A DNA stretch of 64,000 nt from Henricia sp. BOLD:AAB3569 (lineage: Eukaryota; Echinodermata; Asteroidea; Spinulosida; Echinasteridae). Shown one piece after another: positions 46,801 to 58,800 of this stretch. The notes under the pieces are model-generated. The model worked only from the letters and a program-made list of their open reading frames with translations, did no database searches and had not been told where the DNA came from. The first letter of the stretch is position 1; each line of letters opens with the position of its first letter. Where the stretch lies: positions 434,001 to 498,000 of the forward strand of contig JBBELK010000481.1 in assembly GCA_037783545.1 (NCBI GenBank). Reading direction: 5' to 3'. A program made the translations under genes and the position numbers.

Positions 46801-49800
46801 TGTGGTGTTTTGCATATTTGCATTGCATAAGTATTCTAGATTCATCCTAGGGTAGTTGGTTTTGTTAGAAAGTTAAATAAACCTGTTAAAAAGGAGATTT
46901 TCTTATTTTCGTCTGCATCAGCTGTGTAACACAAGTTTTTTCAAAGCCGTTTTTCTCGAACAGTCTTTTTGGTAACAACAGCGCACTGCAGTCATCTTTG
47001 TTGTGTCATATTTCCAAAATGCAGTAAGTTACAGAAATAAATTTGGTGTCATTGGAAAGCTGAAGAACTAGTCTTTCTTCTCATGCATAAACCTCAAAAA
47101 GTCAAATGTGGGGGACATTCCTCTTATGCCGTGCAAGGCAGTGCAAGGTCACAATTTTGGTGCAGCAAAGTCACACCCTAGTTCATGAACCAGCTTTGCT
47201 TTCGTTCTTGATAATATAAAATTCCTGTTAAACAAGGTAAATCTATGAAGTCCCAATGACCTCATAATAACACCCAAAAAAAATTATGTTTGGTCTCTGG
47301 TCCGCGCGTGCGTCGATTTCAAGCATGCGCGTCAATCCCTTTTTTCCCCCCCCTGCGGCAGCTAAAACAGAATGATCGCCATCCTGTAGACTATGTAGGG
47401 AATGGGAACAAGTCTATATGGGTCTGTCCACAGTAATGGGGTACATTTGAAAAGTAAGTCAATAATTCCTTTCAGATGTCTTTAGTTTATCTCAGAATTA
47501 AAGAAATGTCCTAGTTTTGTTCTCAGGAGATAACTTTTGCCCAAAAAGGTAAAAAAATTCTGCCACAACATACATTTTTCAAAAGCTTGTGTACAAATTT
47601 TCCTATTACGTAGGTAACGTGGACAGACCATTTTGTGACATTTTTTTCCGTCTTTGTTACACGCGTAATAGGAAAATTTGTGCACGGGGTTTTCAGAAAT
47701 GTATGTTGTAGGACTATTTTTCTTACTCCTTGGTGAAAAAGTTATTTCCTCAGTTTAGCTTAATAATTTAAAGATAAAATTAAGACATTTGAAGTGAACA
47801 CGGACCTAAGATCTTGAATGTTACAGAAATGTACCCCATTACCGTGGACAGACCCATATGTATTTTCCCGGGCAGCTCGACCTCATACTCGGGGCAATAG
47901 ATTCGGACGATGCTGATATTGAATGAGAACGAATGATAGTGAGTATGAGGTTGTTTAATCAGCTGATCAACAACTTCGATCAAGCGACTATAGTTGACTA
48001 GAGTCCCTCGAACAACGGAGATAGTCCCACGAACAACGGATCATACCGTTGTTAGAGGGACTCTAGTCGACTATAGTCGCTTAATCGAACTTGCTCATAG
48101 CGGCTAGTTCCCACGCGACACAAAGGACAATGAAGGAATTGTGATTGTGAATTAGAACGTGTCTGAGCCGAGCTGAACACTGAAATATGCCACTTATTTC
48201 CGTGTCCATTGTTTGTGGAGTGAAAACTCTCAGACCGTTCGGTGTTGTGTCATGTGACGGCTCTGTAAGTTTACTAAAAAGCAAAATACCGTAGTAAAAA
48301 ACACCTGGTCTATACAATCCAAGCTTGGGGAAGAGGGAGGGGAAAACAAAACCCCCCAAAAAACCAAAACACCCCGTCACCGCATCAATTCCGGAACTTT
48401 GGTCTGACCAGGGACAGACTATTGTTTTGGCCTAAGCAGGATTTGACTATATTATGACAGATTGTCCTTGTTTCCACAGCAAAGAAAACGACCCCCAAAG
48501 CGAACACGACAACCCAGCCCTCCACGGGACCTGGTACTGTTAACGTCGTGGAGACTAAATCCAAGGCAACAGCAGCTAAAAATCGGGAACCCAAGAAAAC
48601 TCCGTCAAGAAAGAAAGCCGGTGCTAAGATTAAAGAAAATAACTTGCCAGGTATTGAGTCTGTTCACAAGTTTATCGCATTATTAGTCCTCAAAGTGCCA
48701 AAAACTGCCCTGTATTTCTTCCACGTTTAACTCAGTGAAATTCAAGTTTCAAACACACCCCCAATTCCTCGCTGTCATCACGAAGTGACACCCAAGTGCA
48801 CTTCAGTTATAGTTCGTGAAAACCGCACGTTTTCACGAACTGACATCCAAGTGTGTGCGCGCACTCCGTACACTGCACCAGTGTTTTAGCCAGGAATTGA
48901 GAAAGTGGGAGTGCAAATTGAAAAAGTGGGAGTGCAACTTTGTAAAGTAAAAAAAATGTGTCCGAAGCAGCGCGAAGTCACTGCCGGAGTCCAGCGCCCG
49001 CTTAAGGGTCCTGGAAGCTCTGGCTATTGTAGATGACAGGGTTCTCCCCAAGTTGATTGAAAATGTGTGGGGGCCCAATTCTGTAACGACTCGATAACCT
49101 GCGAAGCCACGGCGTGGTGTCCGGGGCCCACTTAAGGGCCCCGGGAAAATTTGTGACTTTACAACAAGTTTTCTAGTGCATTTAGTCTGGGGTCTTGAAC
49201 TAAGCTACATGTAAACAATTTTGTTTTAAACAAAAACTTTAAAAGACTAGGACTAATACATGTAATAAAGCATTGGTGAGTGCAGATTTGATGGAAAAAC
49301 TCGAAAATTTTGAGTGAAATTTTTTTAATATTTTGTGTGGTAACACTTCCTAAAAATTTTTTAGTCTGCCTCATGTTTTGCACACAAGGTTTGAAGCCAT
49401 GATCAACTACATGAACGTACATGTACTAAATTCCTTTCCATACCGCACATTATCCATGGGAGTTGACGATATTTTCCATAAAAATGTAGATCCAGCTGGT
49501 TGCTGCGATGCACGAAAAAAACGATCACAAAAATTACGACCGACAACCCAGCTATGTCATGTACAGTATGTGCAGGGGATTTCTCATGCAGGGGATTTCT
49601 CATGCAGGGGATTTCCCTTTCAGAGTAAGAGGCCAACTCGTGTTGTAAAACGCATGCTGATTGGCTGATAAAAATAGTATGACCTGTTGGTAGTAAATTC
49701 TGGCCAATGATGTTCAAGTTAACAAAACAGTGATCAGCATGAGTTGGACTGGTTACCGCCCCACTAAAGCCAAGAATCTTATGGTCCGGAAACCAGACTA

Positions 49801-52800
49801 GGCACGTTCTGGCGCCAGGAGGACCAGCTGGGCCGTCTGTACCGTATCGAGAGCTGTTTTTGGTCGGCCGTACCGTACGTGCAAATCAGAATGAATTATT
49901 GTTTGCCATGAATTCTCTGTGGTTCTTTTTTCACTAGAGAAAATTTATGTATGGTAAATTTATTAACTACTAAAGATAGTTTCAATTAATCAGCTTTACG
50001 ATGGTACCAATTTTACATGTACAACTTTTCCATCCTCGATATCGAAACACTTAATGCTTCTTGTGAGAGAATTATCCGCGCGTGGTTGACATCCCTCAGA
50101 GTTTACGCATGGCTTTGACCAAGTCGTGCTGAAAAATTTTGCCCGTGATTTCATCACAACCGGCCGTGCTAACACGGCTTGCACGGCTCGCTAGCTAACA
50201 CGTTGCACTGCACCCAAAACGCATGAATTTGTTTCCACGAATTGACACCCAAGGAAACGTTAAATTTATCCGGAAAAAAAGCTTTTTAAATTGCTCGATA
50301 CGAATAATATCATCTGAATACTTGCAGAATAATAGCAAATTATTGACCGCAACAATCCCTAATTAGTTAATTTACGATAGGTGTCAGTTCGTGAAAGCAA
50401 AAATGTTGGATGTCAGTTCGTCATTTTGTGCCTGAGACGAGCCACTGCGTGTCAGGTCGTGGTAACACCGACGAATTGATAGACATGTACTTGCTTGACA
50501 TGCTTGACTCATCCTCTTTCAAATCTCGTGTTCAGTTAGGGTCCGTCCAAAGTTGTGAACATTTTCACTGAGAATTTTCACGGAGGGGTCGAGGACCCAA
50601 ACGACTTTACATGCTCTGTAAAATGTTGACATTTCACGGTAGTGACAACAAATGTTGACAAGTAGAAAGTGCATTGAGAGATCCGTCGGATCTGTAATGC
50701 GCTATATAAGAACTGTCTATTATTAATTATGCGTCAATTGGCATGTGCATGTTTGCATGTGACACAGACATTCCCGGATGTCGCACGTGGCCCAAAGCAG
50801 TCCATATAACACACTTTTGCTGGTGATATTCTGAAGAATTAAGCAACCTTCTGTGTTTTCTCTTCCTTTAAAACTCCCTATACATGTGTGTATATATATA
50901 TTTATGTGTATATAAAATCAACTCCTGAAGTGTCTCGACGTTAAGGGGAACACTGTCGTATTTTCATGTTGTGTTCTGGTCCTCTTTTTCAGACCTCCCC
51001 ACCCTCCCCAAACTACCAACTCTACCCATCATCTCCGTCCCAGACGTTGTATCACAGGCATGCACACTCACCACCTCCAACAGTCTACCCGCCGCCTTGC
51101 CTTCTGCTGGTCCGGCTGCTGCTTCCGGCCAGGCCAGTGGGACTTCCAAGGGTCCTAGACCTACTCTCATTATCTGTCCGCTGTCCGTCATCAGTAACTG
51201 GTTGGTAAGTATGATAAACCAACGTAATTCGGGCATTTCACAGTACATACCGGTAGCACCACTAAGCTTTTTAATTTTTTAATTTGTCTGTAGCCTTGAT
51301 CAAGGTGTTGGGCTTGTCTTCAAGATGTCCGCTGAAGATAAAACATAAATAGTGCTGACCAGCTGCGGCATTCTGTTGCACGTATTATGCTCACAGAGCG
51401 CTGCGCTATAACTATGAACACACGTACGTAAAGCACTGTACATGTATCATTCCGTAACCCAACGTCTTTATGGTTCTGCATTCAGCCAGCAAAACTCATT
51501 ACAGTAATGGATTAACTACCCCCGCATGAGCTGAAATTTCACTGGTCGACGCGCGACAGGTTATATTTGAAAAACGCTACATCTTCGATCCCCAGTTTGT
51601 TCGTCCGAGGCAGTATTAAGAGCTCCCACAAATCATTCAGGAAAGCTATCATATTACGACCGTTGTCCCCCCCAGAAGTGTAATCAAAAACGTAAACAGA
51701 TAAGCACAATAAATGCTACGAACCTGAGAAAATTTGTTGTTTTCTTTCATCGATCATGCCAAGGTACTCGTAACATGGCAGACGCCAATACATGCATAAT
51801 GCATGCTTCGCGTCATTACGTGCTACTCATGAAGCTCTTGACTGGCTCAAGACAAATTCATACTGTGCATACCCACATATCCAAAGCCCGCCCATTTTCA
51901 GCCAAAACCGGCCGATAAAATAAAGAAAGACATTAAACCCGGAAGTGACAGACCCGACAAGGCAGTCTTTCGAGCCAGGGCAGGCCGTACGCAGCTAGTA
52001 CTGTATGTACACAGCCAGTGTATTGCCGTACAAGTTGGTATGAAAGTCGTGACTGCACGGTGGCTAGTTGATGCCGTGTGTGGTTTGCATGCGCAAGACC
52101 CGATATTCTCTCGTACAGCTAAAAAAATCCAGGAACCGCCTTGGACAAGACTAATTTGTCTGCAGACAATTTTTTTACCATTCATTTAACACAAAAATAT
52201 TGTTCAGGTTTTCTGAAGTATTACTGCATCTATGTGGCTTAAAATTTCCACAAGACAGGTTATCAACATTATCAACGTTATGCACCTATCAATTGTTTCC
52301 CCCACCCCTCCCCTCCCGGGCTACTCCACCTAAGAGGTGGGGATTGTCACTTTTTGCGTGACAAAATCCCCACCCCTGGGGCAACATTTAGGTGACAAAA
52401 GGCCCCACCCTCGGGTCCAAAAAATGCGCAAAAATGCACAAAAATGCACAGATAATGGGCCAAATGCCCCACCCTGGGGCATGAAAAATGTGACCAAACC
52501 CCCACCTATGGGGTGGGGTAGCGCGGAGGGGGGGAGGGGTGGGGGAAACAATTGATAGGTGCATTATGCAATGCTGTTTTCCCAATCACGTTTGACGTTT
52601 ACAGAACCAGTTTGAGGAGCATGTTCGACCCGATGTAGACCTGAACGTCTACACTCACTATGGCTCAGACCGCGTCAAAAGTCACACCAAACTGGTTAAT
52701 GAAGACGTGGTTATCACAACTTACAACACCTTGGCGGCTGAATACAAAGCCAAAAAGGTAAGTGTCGTTTTAAAGTCTACTTTGTTGGGTCTTTTCCAGT

Positions 52801-55800
52801 TTCCCATGACAATACTGTAAATTTGTAGATGTAATTTCGTTGTGTGCCTGGCAGAAGGCTCTGGTGCCTGGCAGAAGGCTCTGGTGCCTGGCAGAAGGCT
52901 CTGGTGCCTGGCAGAAGGGCGTAACTGATTTTTGGCACCAACAGCCGATTTCACGAAAAATTTCGTATCTTGCGCAACTTTTGAAAATGGCATAAGCCCC
53001 ATAGGCTTGCATGTAATTATCACAAGAATGTTGCGCAGCCCACGCAATAAAATGTTGCGCAAGCAGGCTTACGCAGTGCGTAAGGATTCGTGAAATCGGC
53101 TGCAGAGCACTTATATACTCTTCTGCCAGGCAGACAACGATTTGTTGTATACATTTGACCGACATAGACCCTATTCACACGTTTGGACGGTTCAATCGAG
53201 TCCCCTATAGTTGTGTAATTTCACAAAATTTTGTGAAAATATTTGACCGTCTCTGCAAAAAAGTCCCTAAAGTCGTGCAGGCTGGGTCTAGTTTTCGCGA
53301 CCATAAGAAATCTGAGGCAGATCCACGCTCATTAAAATACAAAAACATAATGCAGATTCCAGGCATTGCCCAGATACCACCTGGAATGTCCGTGTTCACA
53401 AGGAGTTTCCATTGTGTTTTTGTATTTTAATAAGCGTGGATCTGCCACAGATTTCTTATGGTCGCAAAAACTCGCCTCAGCCTGCACGATTTCATCCTCT
53501 TGCAACAGTGCCCCTTTAACGCACTCCCTAACTCCTGCGTACAGTGGCCCTGTTGAAAAAGGCCCCATTTCGCGGTGGGACTAGCGACAGAAATCTTGTC
53601 GCCTCTGCTGGACCAATCGGGACGCTTGGCAGTGCATTGCAGCATGATTGCAGGCATTCAAATGTAACGCGCGCAGATTGTAAACACCGTGCATGCATGT
53701 GATACATGTACTCGGTAATGCTGGCTGTTGTCCGCGTCGGCGATTGGCTGCTATTTAAAGCATACTGGGGAATCCGTTCTACATTCGTCAGCATGCATCC
53801 CTGTTATTAATTTTAAAAACTGCGGAGTAAATTAAGATCGTCGTTTGAAAGTTTGCTAGGAATGGGACAGTCATAAGGAACGGAACCCAATACAATTTCT
53901 GGAAAGTATAGAAATTGTTTCTTTTCGGCATAACATGACCGAATTGATTAAATTACATCAAAATGACTCGGGCGTGAGTTGGCTCAAGACAACAGCCGGC
54001 TCACTCCACAGATTTGCGTGTGTTTCCTCAGGGTATTGTTACGTCCCTTTGCAGATGGATGGCACGATTTAAGCCTGTACGACTTTTTTGCAGAGCAGGT
54101 CGCATATGACCATCTGTGAAACCACCTTTAAATCACATGGTGATTTCTTTCTTCCGTATTATGACAGGGTAAAAGCCCCTTGCATAAGGTGGACTGGTTG
54201 CGAATTGTTCTGGATGAAGGTCATACAATCCGTAACCCCAACGCACTGCAGACTAAAGCAGTGCTGGACCTGAAGGCACAACGTAAATGGGTTCTCACAG
54301 GTAGGCAGTTTGGAGTCGACTTGAATCTCAAATGACTTGACTTGAGACTCGAACCTCAAATGACTTGACTTGAGACTCGAACCTCAAATGACTTGACTTG
54401 AGACTCGAACCTCAAATGACTTGACTTGGGACTCGAACCTCAAATGACTTGACTTGACACTCGAACCTCAAATGACTTGACTTGAGACTCGAACCTCAAA
54501 TGACTTGACTTGAGACTGGAACCTCAAATGAACTGACTTGACTTGAGACTCGAACCTCAAATGACTTGACTTGAGACTCGAACCTCAAATGACTTGACTT
54601 GGGACTCGTACCTCAAATGACCTGACTTGGGACTCGAACCTCAAATGACTTGACTTGAGACTCGAACCTCAAATGACCTGACTTGAGACTCGAACCTCAA
54701 ATGACCTGACTTGACTTAAGACTCGAACCTCAAATGACTTGACTTGAGACTCGAACCTCAAATGACTTGACTTGAGACTCGAACCTCAAATGACTTGACT
54801 TGAGACTCGAACCTCAAATGACTTGACTTGAGACTCGAACCTCAAATGACTTGACTTGAGACTCGAACCTCAAATGACTTGACTTGACTGGAGACTTCAA
54901 CCTCAAATGACCTGACTTGACTTGAGACTTCAACCTCAAATGACCTGACTTGACTTGAGACTCGAGCCTCACAAATTGTCTTGACTTGAGACTCAAACCT
55001 CAAATGACTTGAATTGACTTGAGACTCAAACCTCAAATGACTTGAATTGACTTGAGACTCAAACCTCAAATGACTTGAATTGACTTGAGACTCAAACCTC
55101 AAATGACTTGAATTGACTTGAGACTCTAACCTGAAATGACCTGACTTGACTTGAGACTCGAACCTCAAATGACTTGAATTGACTTGAGACTCAAACCTCA
55201 AATGACTTGAATTGACTTGAGACTCTAACCTGAAATGACCTGACTTGACTTGAGACTCGAACCTCAAATAACCTGACTTGACTGGAGACTTTAACCTCAA
55301 TTGACTTGACTTGACTTGAGACTCGAACCTCAAATGACTTGACTTGAGACTTGAACCTCAAATGACTTGACTTGGACTGGAGTCACTGACACAAATGACT
55401 GGACTTTGATAATTTTTTGGTCATTTTAAGAAAGTTAAGACTAAGCGGTGTTTTCAAACACCGTAGACGCTGGGCGAGAAATATCGCATATTTGAATAGC
55501 ATTTTACCGAATCAAATATTCGGTATGTGCTTTTCCACTTCAAACCAAACGTGTCATTCAGTTAAGAAGAGGTGAAAATCCCTTTTCTGTCGCCGAAACG
55601 GTCGCTTTGATGTCACATTTGCGTCCAACTAAGAGTCCAGTGTACAAGATACAACACATTGAACACAAGGTCTAAGGTTAGAGCAGATGATAATTTGTGC
55701 AAAAACTCTTCTGGCGAGAGACCATTATGCAAGTTACAACATTAAAGTCTATAGTTTTAGCCGAGATTAACTTTTGCAAAAACTGAATGAGTACGTGTAT

Positions 55801-58800
55801 AAGACTTAAAGATAGTATACATGATTGGTAAACTGTTACAAATAGTTGTATCTCCCTGTGTGATTGAAGATATGCATTATTAAAACCAACCTGAGCAAAA
55901 ACCAGCTCCGTACTTCGTCTAACTTTTGGGAAACAGTAAAAAAGGGTTTGCAGTCATTTCGCCCCAAAACCACTTCGCCCTGAACCATTTCATCCTGAAC
56001 CGCGGCCTGTGCCAAAGTGGTTTTGGGGCAAAGTGGCATTTAGGCGATGCAGTGTTTGGACGAAGCAATTTGGGGCGAAATGGTTTGGAGCGAAATGGCA
56101 CTTGGGCGAAATGGTTTTGGGGCGAATTGAATTTTCGTCTCATGAGACGAAAATTTATTGTTTTACTCATTTCTCAAAGACTATAGCACTTCAGACAAAA
56201 CAATTTCAGGGGACGTTTTCTACGGTCATCATGTTTATATTGTGTAAGTTAGGCGTAAATCTGTAAACATTTCTGATTTTCGAGATACCAATGATGTATA
56301 CTGCCTTTAAGGCTATGCATTGTGGAAATAAACATGTGTATGGGTTTGCGATAGCACCATGTGAGTATCTCTTTTGTGTGTGGTTCTAAAAACTGAATGA
56401 GTGAGTAATTTCATGGCAGTCTTTTTTTTGATCAAAATTTCTTCCTTTGAATATTCGATCGAAAATAAAACCAAATTTTCGAATTATTCTAAGATGTACA
56501 GGCCTAAGTGAGCAGCGCCCTTTTTACTTCTGATCCAGACGAGAACGCTGAGGCTCCACGTGTTAGTCAAAATTATCAGTGGTTTTCCCTCTAATTCTTT
56601 TGATACCAGGCACACCCATCCAGAACAGCGTGAAGGACCTGTGGGCTCCGATAGCCTTCCTAGGATTAGAGCCGTTTAAATCGGACAGAATGTGGTGGCA
56701 AAGGACCATTGTCAGACCAATAAATAATGGAGATAAACTTGCTGTCTGGTAAGAATACTGGCCTTGAACCAGCAGGCTCATGAAGAAACTTTACCTTATA
56801 TTCATAAATACCTTAGACAGTAATTAATTTAGCTTGCGTCGGGGAGAATTAATGTTAATTAGGGTTTACCCTTAACCGATATAAACTCCTCAAAAAAAGT
56901 TCGGAAAGTCAAGTTTGACTGACGATTGTTAAAATTGTCATGCAGTGCATTCCCCGTTTGCTTGGAGGATGGGAATGTGTCCATGCATTTCTTGACAATA
57001 GCAGTGAATTTTCGGACATTTCACTTTCCACCCACCCCTGTATTCCGCTATACTGCACATCCCCCAATTGATTAATCATAACAAATGACACATCACTGTA
57101 AAGAGGAATAACGGGGCTTTCCAATGATACAAATTCAAGGGAAATGATTTAGTAACAAGAGATAAATCGTCAGTCAAACTTGACTTTCTGAACTTTTTTT
57201 GTTAAATGAGGAGTTTATATTAGCACGGTAAGGGTAAACCCTAATTAAAATACCTTAGACAGTTTACGCATCCCTATTGGCTGAGTGTACGTCGCGTGTC
57301 TTGTTTTAAACGGACGATAAAGACCGGCCGGCCTGTCTTAAACACTTTCTTGCTACGGCCTTCATTTGTGCCCGCGCCCTAGTCGGCACGTTTGGAATAC
57401 GCACATGCACACAGAAACTGCACGTGCCCGAAAGCAAAATGTACAAAGTACCCCGTCGTGTGCGCTCGCGTACAACCCTCCTGCATTACGCGCAACGCAC
57501 GCGATCGAACAAAAACAACTCGACGCACCGCTAGCAGTTTGAACGAATGCGTACGCGATGCATACAAAAATACAATGCAAAATATGGCAAAACTGCAAGC
57601 AAATTTTAGTGAGTTTTACTGATTTACACCAAAAGGTATTCATGAATGGAAATACATGTAAAAGTGGGTTTTGATATGTTTAAAACCAGCTAGGGGCCTG
57701 GACAAGTGATAATGGCTCTTGCCTGCGTCTTGGGCCATTATCACTCGTTCACGCCCCTAGCCGGTTTTAAAAGTATGTTTAAGACTGGCCAAACCTACTT
57801 TTAATCCCTAAATAATTAGCCACTTATCCTTAAAAATATCATGAAATTTGGGCACTGAGGCAATGCATAGTTCCGACCTGTCAATCAACCGAACCCGCCG
57901 ACCAATCACAACAGAGCTAGCAGATGTCACCCACATAGGTCAAAGTGCACTGTACGCTCACAACAACATGATCCCGCGATATGTTCTGCCAGCCCCATAC
58001 AATTTGTACAGTGTTGTATGCGATGATCCGGGTAAATTGTTGGTTTCAATGCTGGTCGTTTCATTGTTCAAAGGTACGAAAGCACGTATGTCATGATATG
58101 ACATCCCTGTATTACTGGCCCTTTACTCGGTGTGTTCTAAGATAACTGTCGACCCTGAAACATGAATGCCTTTGAGTTTTCTCCAATGAATCTGTGCTTT
58201 CCGTTGAAAGTCCCATTGCTTTGTGCGTTGTGTGTTGCCATTTTGACGATAGCGTGTGAGCCATAGCAACAATATCCACGGGGGCGGGGCTAACTAGGCA
58301 AACTCGGAACTATGCATTGGCAGGGGTATTAAAATTCTTGATCTTCAGAGAGACTTGCTGAGTGCATTTATACTTGTGGTACCGAGGCCAATCGGTTTAG
58401 GTCGTTGACTCACAACACTCGGGTAAAAACTTGGGGTTGCGGGTTCGATACCTGGGTGGGGTACCTGTGCCCTTTAGCAAGGCACTTAAACACAATTGCT
58501 CCATCCTTCGGAAGGGATGTAAAGCCGTTAGTCTAGTGTGTTGTTTAACGCACTTAAAAGATCCAACAAGGCACTCATGAAGAGTAAGGGGATTCCTCGG
58601 TGTCTCTGACCGTCGGCTGCCAATGGCGCCACCCACCTATGTACTTCGATGTTTAGGTGGAGAACACTTGGGTTCATAAAAAAACTCATAATATGAAGCG
58701 CATGTGAACATATTTATAGAATGTGCCTAATATAAATGCAATAGACGATTCCCAAATTAACCAATTTAAGACGGGTCTGTGCACTTCCGTTGCTAAAACA

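Noticed and set aside
52330-52585. Overlapping proline/glycine-rich frames on both strands
   Set aside because: They follow the GC-rich ends of the Harbinger-like element at 52281-52563.
54842-55333. 163-codon minus-strand frame of RFESQVKS repeats
   Set aside because: Product of the 26-31 bp intronic minisatellite in HLTF; no start context or splice support.
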